64,000 bases of DNA from positions 248,001 through 312,000 of the forward strand of contig JAKSMU010000001.1 in assembly GCA_024400455.1 (NCBI GenBank). Reading direction: 5' to 3'. This document shows, in pieces, positions 17,631 to 25,762 of the stretch. A program made the translations under genes and the position numbers. The DNA is from Bacteroidales bacterium. GTDB lineage: Bacteria > Bacteroidota > Bacteroidia > Bacteroidales > F082. The notes under the pieces are model-generated. The model was not told the DNA's origin, searched no databases, and saw nothing but the letters and a program-made list of their open reading frames with translations. The stretch's first letter is position 1, and every line of letters begins with the position of its first letter.

Positions 17631-18644
17631 TTATATGAAATTCACCTCAGGTGAAATCTCAATCCCGAATTTCTCTTTGACGGATTGCATGATTTTTTCC
17701 GCCAATTCAACGATGTCGCAGCCTTTCCCGCCGCCGTAATGCACCAAGACCAAAGCCTGCTTTTCGTAAACCCCGACATGTTCATCGCGCCAACCTTTCC
17801 AACCCGCTTTTTCGATAAGCCATCCCGCCGGGACTTTCACTTTCCCATCTGGCTCGGCATAATGTGGCGCATTGGGATAGGCTTTTTGCAAGGCTTCGAA
17901 TTGCGCTTTCTCAATGACAGGATTCTTGAAGAAACTGCCGGCATTGCCGATTTTCCTGACATCGGGCAATTTGGCATCACGAATGGCGCAGATGGCATCG
18001 TGGAGTTGCTGCAATGTGGGTGTATCTATTTTGTTTTCAGTGAGATAATTTTTGATATTGCCATATTCCAAATTCAGTTGAGCATTGCGTTTCAGGAGAA
18101 AATCAACGGAAACAATGACATATTTCCCTTTCAGTTCCGATTTGAAAATGCTGTTGCGGTAGGCAAACCTGCACTCGTCTTTTTTGAAAACCCGATGTTC
18201 GCCCGTGGCAAGACAAATGGCTTCGCATTGCAAAAAACAGTCTTTCAGCTCTGCACCGTACGCTCCGATATTTTGCACAGGTGCCGCCCCGACCTTGCCC
18301 GGAATATGAGCGAGATTTTCCAATCCGTGAAGATTATTTTCAACGGTAAATTGCACGAAATCAGGCCAATCTTCACCAGCGTATGCACGCACGATGATGC
18401 TGTCCGTTGAATCTGTCAAAAAATCAATTCCTTTGATATTCATATAAACGACCGTTCCGTCAAAATAGTCGTCGCAAAACAGCACGTTGTTTCCTCCGCT
18501 GAGAATCAGATGCCTTTCGGTTTCAAGAATGCCGCTACTAATCAGTTTTTCCAAGTCGGAAATGTTTTGGATTTCAACGAAATGTTTTGCCTTGACATCG
18601 AATCCGAAGCTGTTATATGTCTTTAATGAAAATTGCTCTTGCAT
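17631..18644 (-). CDS. murB: UDP-N-acetylenolpyruvoylglucosamine reductase
   Basis: A 337-residue type I MurB, the NADPH/FAD enzyme that reduces UDP-GlcNAc-enolpyruvate to UDP-MurNAc in the cytoplasm. Motifs: LKTYNSFGFDVKA at the start, ILSGGNNVLF, the FAD block GLENLAHIPGKVGAAPVQNIGAYG, and NAGSFFKNP with the catalytic serine near residue 230; the usual closing EVNFI is present. I chose the ATG at 18644. A start at 18662 would lie upstream of the likely transcription start, since the promoter box is at 18660-18667. Confidence 0.96.
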   Translation of the reverse strand: MQEQFSLKTYNSFGFDVKAKHFVEIQNISDLEKLISSGILETERHLILSGGNNVLFCDDYFDGTVVYMNIKGIDFLTDSTDSIIVRAYAGEDWPDFVQFTVENNLHGLENLAHIPGKVGAAPVQNIGAYGAELKDCFLQCEAICLATGEHRVFKKDECRFAYRNSIFKSELKGKYVIVSVDFLLKRNAQLNLEYGNIKNYLTENKIDTPTLQQLHDAICAIRDAKLPDVRKIGNAGSFFKNPVIEKAQFEALQKAYPNAPHYAEPDGKVKVPAGWLIEKAGWKGWRDEHVGVYEKQALVLVHYGGGKGCDIVELAEKIMQSVKEKFGIEISPEVNFI

Positions 18645-18659
18645 GATGCTTGTTTTGTG

Positions 18660-18667
18660 CAAAGATA
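18660..18667 (-). promoter_or_regulatory. -7 promoter element for murB
   Basis: TATCTTTG on the minus strand, fitting TAnnTTTG, 15 bases before the chosen ATG. It decides the murB start. Confidence 0.72.
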
Positions 18668-18708
18668 GTTTTTTTTGTCCATAGAAAGCCGTTGACCGAT
18701 TATTTAAT

Positions 18709-18716
18709 TAACTTTG
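18709..18716 (+). promoter_or_regulatory. -7 promoter element for the glycosyltransferase pair
   Basis: TAACTTTG, fitting TAnnTTTG. The longest reading frame begins with a TTG inside this box, so the real start must be later (TTG at 18735). Confidence 0.7.
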
Positions 18717-18734
18717 CAATCAAATCTTTCAGTT

Positions 18735-19850
18735 TTGAAACGCGTAATCGTATCGGTAATCAATGATTTGGTGACAGACCAAAGGGTAAACAAGTCTTGC
18801 TTGACATTGCAAAAGGCTGGTTATGAGGTTCTTTTGGTTGGCCGTAAGCAACGTAAAAGTCCGCCTATGGATGAACGCCCGTATGCTTCGCATCGTATGA
18901 AACTGCTGTTTGAAAAAGGACCTTGTTTTTATGCGGAATACAATATCCGTCTTTTCTTTTTCTTGCTGTTTCATCGTGCTAATCTTTTGCTTTCCAATGA
19001 TTTGGATACGGTTTTGCCGAATTTTTTCGTTTCTCGTATGAAAGGCATCAAGATGATTTACGATAGCCATGAATATTTCACTGAAACGCCGGAATTGATT
19101 CATCGTCCCAAAGTGCAGCGTGTTTGGAAACGCATTGAGGAATTTGCCATTCCGAAATTGGATGAAATGATTACGGTTTGCGATTCGATTGCCGATTTGT
19201 TCCACGAAAAATATGGTGTCAAGGTGCATGTCATCCGTAATATTCCGCCGCAAAAAGCATTGCCGCCAAAAGGTGATAAGGCTGATTTGGGGTTGCCGCT
19301 CGACAAACATCTGCTTGTGCTTCAAGGCTCTGGCATCAATATTCAGCGCGGTGCGGAAGAACTGGTTCAAGCCATGCAATATTTGGACGATTGCCATTTG
19401 ATGATTATCGGTGGCGGTGATGTTTTGCCCATTTTGAAACAGATGGCCATAGATTTGAACATTGCTGACCGTGTGCGTTTCTTGCCGCGCATGTCGTATG
19501 CCAACATGATGGCTTATACGCAGAATGCGGAATTGGGTTTCTGTTTGGATAAGGATACCAACTTGAATTACCGTTTCAGCCTGCCCAACAAACTTTTCGA
19601 TTTCATTCAAGCTAGTGTGCCGATTGTTGCATCTCATTTGACTGAAATAGAGAAAATTATCCGAAGATATGATATAGGTTCCTTTATTGAAAATCACGAC
19701 CCGAAAACGATTGCAGCAACCATTCAGGATGCACTTTCCGATGCTGAAAGATATGGAAAATGGAAACAGAATCTGACTGTAGCCGCTCAGGATCTGTGCT
19801 GGGAAAACGAAGAAAAGGCATTGCTCGCAATTTATCAACAGTATGGCTGA
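18735..19850 (+). CDS. Glycosyltransferase, GT4-like (GT-B fold)
   Basis: A 371-residue glycosyltransferase. I chose the TTG at 18735, giving MKRVIVSVINDLVTDQRVNKS, a normal GT-B beginning; the promoter at 18709-18716 rules out anything earlier. N-terminal half: DLDTVLP and IYDSHEYFTETPEL, the nucleotide-sugar lipid-acceptor side. C-terminal half: GSGINIQRGAEEL, IIGGGDVLP and the NKLFDFIQASVPIVAS block in place of the usual E-x7-E motif. It probably adds a sugar in cell-surface or exopolysaccharide synthesis. It overlaps the next glycosyltransferase gene by 8 bases. Confidence 0.82.
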   Translation: MKRVIVSVINDLVTDQRVNKSCLTLQKAGYEVLLVGRKQRKSPPMDERPYASHRMKLLFEKGPCFYAEYNIRLFFFLLFHRANLLLSNDLDTVLPNFFVSRMKGIKMIYDSHEYFTETPELIHRPKVQRVWKRIEEFAIPKLDEMITVCDSIADLFHEKYGVKVHVIRNIPPQKALPPKGDKADLGLPLDKHLLVLQGSGINIQRGAEELVQAMQYLDDCHLMIIGGGDVLPILKQMAIDLNIADRVRFLPRMSYANMMAYTQNAELGFCLDKDTNLNYRFSLPNKLFDFIQASVPIVASHLTEIEKIIRRYDIGSFIENHDPKTIAATIQDALSDAERYGKWKQNLTVAAQDLCWENEEKALLAIYQQYG

Positions 19851-20970
19851 CAAACATTTACATATTATCTCATTTGATGTGCCGTATCCTGCCAACTATG
19901 GCGGTGTCATAGATGTGTTTTACCGCATTAAGGCGCTCACCGACAGCGGAATAAAGGTCCATTTGCATTGTTATGAATATGGCCGCGGGCGGCAAATTGC
20001 TTTGGAAAGGTTGTGTTATGAGGTTTTGTATTACAAACGTGACACTTCGTTTGCCCGCCAGTTGAGTCTTATGCCTTATATCGTCACTTCGCGCAGCTCG
20101 GAGGAATTGGCAAATCAGCTTCAGAAAGACAATTATCCTATTCTTTGCGAAGGCTTGCATACGACAGCCATTTTGAATGACAACCGGCTGAAAGACAGAG
20201 TGATTTTTGTCCGTGCACATAATGTTGAGCATGATTATTACCGCGCTTTGGGTAAATCGGAACACAGCCTTTGGAAAAGGGTTTTTTATTTGGCAGAATC
20301 GGTGAAACTGCGTCATTATGAACCAGTTTTGGCTAAGGCAAAGGGAATTTTCGCCATTGCTCAGCAAGATTTCGACTATTTCTCGAAGCGTTATGGCAAG
20401 ACGATATTGCTGCCTGGATTCAATGCTCAGGATTCGGTTTGTTCGGAGTCGGGTAGGGGCGATTACGTCCTTTATCACGGCAATTTGTCGGTGCGCGAAA
20501 ATGCCGATGCTGCTGAATGGCTGATTGAAAACGTGTTTTCCGAATTGGAAGTTCCGTGCGTAATTGCGGGCTTGAATCCGTCGGAAAAGTTACAGAAACT
20601 GGCATCGGAATATCCAAACATCACTTTGACGGCCAATCCCGATGATGCCGAAATGATCGACTTGTTGCGTCAGGCGCAAATCAATATTTTGGTGACCAAT
20701 CAGCCTACTGGATTGAAACTGAAATTGTTGAATGCCTTGTATAATGGACGTTTCTGCTTGGTCAATTCGGATATGCTGAAAGGAACGGCATTGCAGTCGC
20801 TATGCGTCGTGAAAGATGAACCCGAGGAAATCATTGCTGAAATCAAGCGCTTAATGGACGAGGATTTCACCGAAGACGACATCGAGGAACGCGATGCCAT
20901 GATGAAGCAATTGTATCGGAATGAGGAGAATGCCAATAAATTGATTGCTTGTGTTTTTGGCGCAAAGTGA
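19843..20970 (+). CDS. Glycosyltransferase, GT4-like
   Basis: A 375-residue GT-B protein. It starts with HIISFDVPYPANYGGVIDVF, the acceptor-side loop with Gly-Gly found in GT4 enzymes, then VRAHNVEHDYY, a DFDYFSKRYG segment and the donor-side LPGFNAQD, YHGNLSVREN and QPTGLKLKLLNAL blocks. The last resembles the GxGxK/E nucleotide-sugar phosphate contact region. Sugar and acceptor are unknown. With its upstream partner it forms a two-gene unit without the polymerase or flippase genes expected of a complete capsule locus, so the pair may serve a small glycan or a lipid. Confidence 0.82.
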   Translation: MADKHLHIISFDVPYPANYGGVIDVFYRIKALTDSGIKVHLHCYEYGRGRQIALERLCYEVLYYKRDTSFARQLSLMPYIVTSRSSEELANQLQKDNYPILCEGLHTTAILNDNRLKDRVIFVRAHNVEHDYYRALGKSEHSLWKRVFYLAESVKLRHYEPVLAKAKGIFAIAQQDFDYFSKRYGKTILLPGFNAQDSVCSESGRGDYVLYHGNLSVRENADAAEWLIENVFSELEVPCVIAGLNPSEKLQKLASEYPNITLTANPDDAEMIDLLRQAQINILVTNQPTGLKLKLLNALYNGRFCLVNSDMLKGTALQSLCVVKDEPEEIIAEIKRLMDEDFTEDDIEERDAMMKQLYRNEENANKLIACVFGAK

Positions 20971-21049
20971 TTGCTTAATTCCCGTCGGAAACGGGGACCC
21001 GTAAAGATTTCATTTAAGTTGCATTTTCAGATCTAATTGTTGGATGATG

Positions 21050-21082
21050 TGAGACGTCAAACCATTCGTTTCTTGAGACGTC
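21050..21082. promoter_or_regulatory. Direct repeat TGAGACGTC, possible operator
   Basis: TGAGACGTC occurs at 21050-21058 and again at 21074-21082, 24 bases apart on the same face of the helix, about 50 bases upstream of the promoter box at 21131. GACGTC is itself palindromic. A regulator site for the rhamnosidase-like gene is possible. Confidence 0.35.
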
Positions 21083-21130
21083 TATTCCTCAAACAGACCG
21101 TAAAATGCAATACTGCGTTCAAATAATCCC

Positions 21131-21138
21131 TATTTTTG
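21131..21138 (+). promoter_or_regulatory. -7 promoter element for the rhamnosidase-like gene
   Basis: TATTTTTG, fitting TAnnTTTG, 24 bases before the ATG at 21163. Confidence 0.7.
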
Positions 21139-21162
21139 CGACCAAATCTAATACAATCCACT

Positions 21163-23691
21163 ATGAAAAACCGCTTTTACCATCTGTTTGGAATTTTTAT
21201 TGTCCTCGTGCTGTCTTCTTGTTCAGACTTGAAGGTGTATGACTTGACCTGCGAAGGACTGAAAGAGCCTCTCGGAATCGATTCTGATGTTCCGCATTTC
21301 AGTTGGAAAATAAACTGTGACAAAGCCATGACACAGAACGCATATCAGATTGAGGTGGCTTCTTCCGAATTGGAACTTTTGGCAGGAGAGGCCGATTTGT
21401 GGCAAAGCGGTCGGGTGAAATCAGATGACCAAATCATGGTTCCGTATGACGGTAAACCTTTGGCATCGAGGCAACAATGCTGGTGGCGTGTGAGGGTGTG
21501 GAACGACAGCAAGGCATCGGAATGGAGTGCTCCGCAGAGGTTCGGTGTTGGTATTCTTGACCAGATAAACGGGCGATACATCGGTGCTGCACCAGGAAAG
21601 TCATCACTTTTGAGGAAGAAATTCAATGTGCCGGGCGATTTTTCACAGGCTTTGCTGTATGTGAACAGTTTGGGTTACCACGAAGTATATCTTAACGGAC
21701 AAAAGGTCTCCGATGCCGTTTTGACGCCAGCCGTTTCGCAGCTCAGCAAGCATTCGCTCATAATAACTTACGATGTTTCAAATCTACTGAAAGTAGGCGA
21801 GAACGACTTGGTGCTATGGACCAGCGCGGGATGGTATCGCAAGCATTTCGATGCAGTTTATGACGGTGCGTTGGTGTGTGCCGAATTAGATATCGACGGA
21901 CAAACAGCACTTACAACCGATGAAAACTGGTTGGGATGTGAAAGCGGTTATTGGGATATAGGCACTTGGATTCATGATGACTATACGGGCGAATGTATCA
22001 ACGCGATGCGTGTCCCCAAAACGTTCGTCGGCGAAGTCCTTGACACTTTGCAATGGATGCCGGTTGACACCGTTTCCGTCTCCGTCAAGGCGGTGCAGCA
22101 GATGTGTGAGCCTTGCACCATTCAGGAGACTTTTTCGGCCGTAAGTGTCAAACCATACGGAGAGAACATGTGGATTGCCGATATGGGACGTGTAGTCAAT
22201 GGTTTGGCGGAAATTACGTTGCCTCAGCTTCCAGCAGGTCACGAGACCACTGTTGGCTTTTCAGACACGCGATTTGATGATGGTACGGTCTTCACTTTCC
22301 TGCACAACACGTTCGTTAGTTCGGGTGCGGAAGGTGGCGACACCTTTGCCGACAAGTTTCTTCAGCAAGCCTACCAATATCTCGTGTTTGTGAATCTGCC
22401 TGTCGCTCCAAAACCGGAAGACGTCAAGGTGCATCGGATGCGGACCGACTATTCGAGAAGATCCCATTTCAGCTGCTCCGACCCCGACCTTTGCACTATT
22501 CATGATATGGTGGCCTACACCACCGAGAATCTGGCCTTCAACGGCTATATGGTAGATTGCGGCAGCTTCGAAAAACATGGTTATGGTGGCGATGGCAACG
22601 CTTCAACACTGTCGGTTCAGACCCTTTATGACGTTGCACCGCTCTATTACAACTGGTTACAGGCTTGGAATGATGTCGTTCGGGACGATGGCTCACTTCC
22701 GAATACGGCCCCCAGCACCCATCCGGCAGGAGGCGGACCTTATTGGTGCTCGTTCATCATTCAGGCCCCATGGCGGACTTATATGAGTTATGCTGATGAT
22801 CGTAATCTGGTCAAAGGCTACCCTTACATGCAGCGTTGGCTGGCGTTTGCTGAGCAATCTCTTGACGACGGATTATATTTCAGAAGTGCGGACGGCAAAG
22901 ACTGGGGATTGGGCGACTGGTTGGCGCCGAAGGGTGTGGATGTCAAGGATAGGGAGTCTGTTGATTTGGTCAACAATTGCACGATGAGTCAATGTCTTAA
23001 CGATATGGCGCATATTGCTGGATATCTTGGAATGGTGGACGACAGCATTCACTATGCTGCTCAATTAGACGTGCTGAACCGAAACATCCATCAAAACTTT
23101 TATTACGAAGACGGAACCTATGGCACAGGTTCACAGATTGACATGTCCTTCCCGTTGCTTGTGGGGGCTGTTCCCGATAGTTTGGTGCAGCTGGTTGAAA
23201 ACAATCTGATTGAGCGCACCGCCAAACTGCATGACAACCACATCGCTTGCGGACTGGTCGGCGTTCCCGTGCTGACGGAATGGGCTACGCTTTCTGGCAA
23301 GAGTGATTTCATCTACAAAATGTTAAAACAGACCAACTATCCGGGTTATCTATATATGAAGGCCAACGGAGCCACGGCGGTTTGGGAATCGTGGAACGGA
23401 GAGCGTTCGCGCCTTCACAATTGTTACAATGGAATCGGTAGCTGGTTCTATCAGGCTTTGGGCGGCATTATCCCGACTCAACCTGGTTACAGACGTGTGG
23501 CTATCCAGCCGCAAACTCCAGCAGGGATTGACTGGGTAGATGTCCGTGAAGAAACCCCATACGGGACCTTGAAAGTGTACTGGGAACGCAAAGATAACCG
23601 TAAAGTCATGAAGGTAAGCATCCCCGTTGGCATCATGGCTGACATCCTTGGCAAGACCTATGGGAATGGTGATTATTCGATTGAGTTCTGA
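21163..23691 (+). CDS. Alpha-L-rhamnosidase-like lipoprotein (GH78 type)
   Basis: An 842-residue lipoprotein (signal peptide MKNRFYHLFG to lipobox LSSC) with the GH78 domain order: N-terminal Ig-like domain, a galactose-binding-type domain with SLGYHEVYLNGQKV, an (alpha/alpha)6 catalytic barrel and a C-terminal beta domain. GH78 inverting enzymes release terminal alpha-L-rhamnose. The catalytic region is unusual: at about residue 465 the usual DCPxRxExxGWxGD is DCGSFEKHGYGGD, and the usual NHYAFG block after WESW (about residue 741) is NCYNGIG. The acids are kept, but the rhamnose-binding surroundings differ, so another hexose or a modified rhamnoside may be the substrate. It stands alone, without SusC/SusD genes. 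The start at 21163 follows the promoter. Confidence 0.85.
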   Translation: MKNRFYHLFGIFIVLVLSSCSDLKVYDLTCEGLKEPLGIDSDVPHFSWKINCDKAMTQNAYQIEVASSELELLAGEADLWQSGRVKSDDQIMVPYDGKPLASRQQCWWRVRVWNDSKASEWSAPQRFGVGILDQINGRYIGAAPGKSSLLRKKFNVPGDFSQALLYVNSLGYHEVYLNGQKVSDAVLTPAVSQLSKHSLIITYDVSNLLKVGENDLVLWTSAGWYRKHFDAVYDGALVCAELDIDGQTALTTDENWLGCESGYWDIGTWIHDDYTGECINAMRVPKTFVGEVLDTLQWMPVDTVSVSVKAVQQMCEPCTIQETFSAVSVKPYGENMWIADMGRVVNGLAEITLPQLPAGHETTVGFSDTRFDDGTVFTFLHNTFVSSGAEGGDTFADKFLQQAYQYLVFVNLPVAPKPEDVKVHRMRTDYSRRSHFSCSDPDLCTIHDMVAYTTENLAFNGYMVDCGSFEKHGYGGDGNASTLSVQTLYDVAPLYYNWLQAWNDVVRDDGSLPNTAPSTHPAGGGPYWCSFIIQAPWRTYMSYADDRNLVKGYPYMQRWLAFAEQSLDDGLYFRSADGKDWGLGDWLAPKGVDVKDRESVDLVNNCTMSQCLNDMAHIAGYLGMVDDSIHYAAQLDVLNRNIHQNFYYEDGTYGTGSQIDMSFPLLVGAVPDSLVQLVENNLIERTAKLHDNHIACGLVGVPVLTEWATLSGKSDFIYKMLKQTNYPGYLYMKANGATAVWESWNGERSRLHNCYNGIGSWFYQALGGIIPTQPGYRRVAIQPQTPAGIDWVDVREETPYGTLKVYWERKDNRKVMKVSIPVGIMADILGKTYGNGDYSIEF

Positions 23692-23948
23692 ACTGTCATC
23701 ATAAGGTGCTATAGGCCGTGTTTGCAAAAGTGAATTTTTGAATGGTGAAAAAGGATGAAATGATAATTAAAACACTTTCCGGAAACACTAATAATCGAAT
23801 CTTTTTACCAATGAAATGGATAAGCCCTGGATGGTAAGCTTATTCTAGGAGGCAATTCATATCAGTATTAATCGGTAAACCCGAGTTAACCTAAATCGGG
23901 AAAACACAGGATTTAGCAAAAAAGGGGAGTAAAAAGGGGAGTAAAATT
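23692..23948. other. Gene-free stretch after the rhamnosidase-like gene
   Basis: I see no gene here. It holds AT-rich sequence with an imperfect tandem repeat of AAAGGGGAGTA at about 23925-23946. It is next to the 3' end of the tmRNA gene, a common integration target, but no integrase gene or repeated tmRNA end is present. Confidence 0.5.
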
Positions 23949-23985
23949 CTTTGAAAAAATAAAACTCGCTGAAATTCAGCGAGTT
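23949..23985 (-). terminator. Terminator of the tmRNA gene
   Basis: On the minus strand AACTCGCTGA pairs with TCAGCGAGTT around a 3-base loop, followed by TTTATTTTTT. It lies 15 bases after the tmRNA 3' end. Confidence 0.9.
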
Positions 23986-23999
23986 AAAGTGAATTTTTG

Positions 24000-24396
24000 T
24001 GGAGATGGAGGGAGTCGAACCCTCGTCCAAACAAGGAACCCCCATGCTTTCTACATGCTTATTCCGCCGTTGGTTTTCGTGCTGTGCAAGGGGGAAGACG
24101 CCCTAAACGCAACCTTATCTTCTGAATTTCGCCCCGGCGTCGAAGCGCCGACGGGACTATCCTGAAATTGCTTAGCACCTCGGACTCAGACCGGAATCAG
24201 GAGGGTCCATCTGCGAGATGTTTCGTCCACCCACCTTGTGAGCGGATTAAGCCTTAACTTACTGTGCTTCGGTTAGGCAGCGAAAGCGTAGTTATTTTCG
24301 CCAATTAATTTTTTGCAGTCAAGATTAACGAGCGTCACTGCGAGGCTCGGCATGCTTACATGACAATTCATCTTGCTGTCAAAACCGGTCACCCCC
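24000..24396 (-). ncRNA. ssrA: Transfer-messenger RNA (tmRNA)
   Basis: One-piece tmRNA of about 397 bases that frees stalled ribosomes and tags the unfinished protein. The 5' end GGGGGTG (24396 down) pairs with the 3' end CATCTCC, ending in A at 24000; CCA is not encoded. The T arm GAGGGTTCGACTCCCTC is intact next to the 3' end. The tag frame runs from 24302 to 24273 and reads GENNYAFAA and TAA; adding the alanine charged on tmRNA gives AGENNYAFAA. Most Bacteroidota tags that I know end YALAA, so Phe is a small variation. Pseudoknot-forming GC-rich segments follow the tag. A promoter and a terminator flank it. Confidence 0.96.
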
Positions 24397-24441
24397 AATG
24401 TTTGCCGCTTTGATGAAATGTCTTTCTCAAAGAACAGGGCG

Positions 24442-24449
24442 CAAAAGTA
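24442..24449 (-). promoter_or_regulatory. -7 promoter element for tmRNA
   Basis: TACTTTTG on the minus strand, fitting TAnnTTTG, 46 bases before the mature 5' end. This leaves a leader of about 40 bases to be removed by RNase P. Confidence 0.65.
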
Positions 24450-24511
24450 ATACTTTTTTCCTATATGGAGGTCATGTCGGAATAAAATCTCAAATGTTTA
24501 CATTCAAGCTC

Positions 24512-25675
24512 CTACTGATTCAGCGGATTAGCATACCGCAAAACATCATTTTTCGTGATCTCACTACCACTGAGAATCACTAAGCGTTCCACGATGTTGT
24601 GCAGTTCGCGGATGTTGCCTGTCCACTTGAATTTCTTCAGTTCCTCCAAAGCCTCTTCGGTGAATGTCGGCGTGGCCTTGCCCATATTCTGCGAGATGAT
24701 TTCCACGAAGTTGTTGACCAACAGCGGGATGTCGTCTTTTCTTTCGCGCAATGGCGGCACATGGATAACGATGACGCTCAGGCGGTGATAAAGGTCTTCG
24801 CGGAAGTTGCCTTTCTCGATTTCCTCCTTGAGGTTCTTGTTGGTGGCGGCCAGGATGCGCACGTTGACAGGAATTTCCTTTTCGCCGCCGACGCGTGTAA
24901 TCTTGTTCTCTTGCAAGGCACGCAGCACCTTGGCTTGGGCGGCAAGGCTCATGTCGCCGATTTCGTCCAAGAATAAGGTGCCGCCGTCGGCGAGTTCAAA
25001 ATCGCCTTTGCGGGTCTTGATGGCGGAAGTGAAGGAACCTTTTTCGTGACCGAACAGCTGACTTTCAATCAGTTCTGAAGGAATGGCGGCGCAGTTTACC
25101 TCAATGAAAGGCCCGTAATTGCGACTGCTCAGTTCGTGCAGTTGACGTGCGACAAGTTCCTTGCCCGTACCGTTTTCGCCGGTGATGAGTACGCGGGCGT
25201 TGGTAGGTGCTACTTTCTCGATCATGTCTTTCACATCCATCATGGCGGCTGATTCGCCGACCATCTCGTTCTGCCGTTTCACGGCTCGTTTCAAGGCCTT
25301 GTTTTCGGTGCTGAGGTTCTGCTTGTCTAGAGCATTGCGCAAGGTGATGAGCAGACGGTTCAGATCGGGCGGTTTCTGGATGAAATCGAATGCACCTTTT
25401 TTAATAGCGTCAACAGCCGTGTCGATGGTCCCGTGTCCCGAAATCATGATGACAGGTGTGTCGCATAGCTGCTTGATGGCTTCCAATACCTCGATGCCGT
25501 CCATTTCGGGCATCTTGATGTCGCAGAAAATGGCGTCGTATTCCTGATCTTTCACAAGTTGCAGGGCATCCATGCCGTTGGCCACATCGTCGACTTGGTA
25601 TTTCTCGTTTTCGAGAATGTCGCGCAACACGCGGCGGATGGCGTCTTGGTCGTCTATGATGAGTATTCTTGACAT
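24512..25675 (-). CDS. Sigma-54-type response regulator without a DNA-binding domain
   Basis: A 387-residue NtrC/NtrX-like protein. Residues 1-120 are a receiver domain with phosphorylatable Asp52 (FCDIKMPEMDG), and residues 140-375 are an AAA+ sigma-54 activator domain with Walker A GENGTGKE, Walker B GGTLFLDEIGD and the arginine-finger region FREDLYHRL. The loop that touches sigma-54, normally GAFTGA, reads GSFTSA. The protein stops at LRYANPLNQ, directly after the AAA+ domain, where a Fis-type helix-turn-helix of about 60 residues would be expected. It may act from solution on RpoN-holoenzyme, or have drifted to another role. No sensor kinase is next to it. A promoter lies just upstream. 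Confidence 0.9.
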   Translation of the reverse strand: MSRILIIDDQDAIRRVLRDILENEKYQVDDVANGMDALQLVKDQEYDAIFCDIKMPEMDGIEVLEAIKQLCDTPVIMISGHGTIDTAVDAIKKGAFDFIQKPPDLNRLLITLRNALDKQNLSTENKALKRAVKRQNEMVGESAAMMDVKDMIEKVAPTNARVLITGENGTGKELVARQLHELSSRNYGPFIEVNCAAIPSELIESQLFGHEKGSFTSAIKTRKGDFELADGGTLFLDEIGDMSLAAQAKVLRALQENKITRVGGEKEIPVNVRILAATNKNLKEEIEKGNFREDLYHRLSVIVIHVPPLRERKDDIPLLVNNFVEIISQNMGKATPTFTEEALEELKKFKWTGNIRELHNIVERLVILSGSEITKNDVLRYANPLNQ

Positions 25676-25691
25676 AATTCCGAATTTTGCG

Positions 25692-25699
25692 CAAAGATA
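25692..25699 (-). promoter_or_regulatory. -7 promoter element for the sigma-54-type regulator
   Basis: TATCTTTG on the minus strand, fitting TAnnTTTG, 16 bases before the ATG at 25675. Confidence 0.7.
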
Positions 25700-25733
25700 G
25701 GAAAGTAGTTTTATCTCTCAATCGAAAAATCAG

Positions 25734-25741
25734 TATTTTTG
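25734..25741 (+). promoter_or_regulatory. -7 promoter element for the SUMF1-like gene
   Basis: TATTTTTG, fitting TAnnTTTG, 21 bases before the ATG at 25763. An earlier TTG in the frame lies inside this box and cannot be the start. Confidence 0.7.
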
Positions 25742-25762
25742 TCCTTTCAAAATGACTTTGAT

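Noticed and set aside
18729-19895. A long open frame on the minus strand (388 codons) opposite the first glycosyltransferase
   Set aside because: It has no family motif, no promoter in the right place, and the plus strand holds clear glycosyltransferase motifs; it is an antisense shadow.
23850-24000. Possible prophage or integrative element attachment site at the 3' end of tmRNA
   Set aside because: No integrase, no second copy of the tmRNA end and no phage genes are seen nearby; only the AT-rich tandem repeat is unusual.
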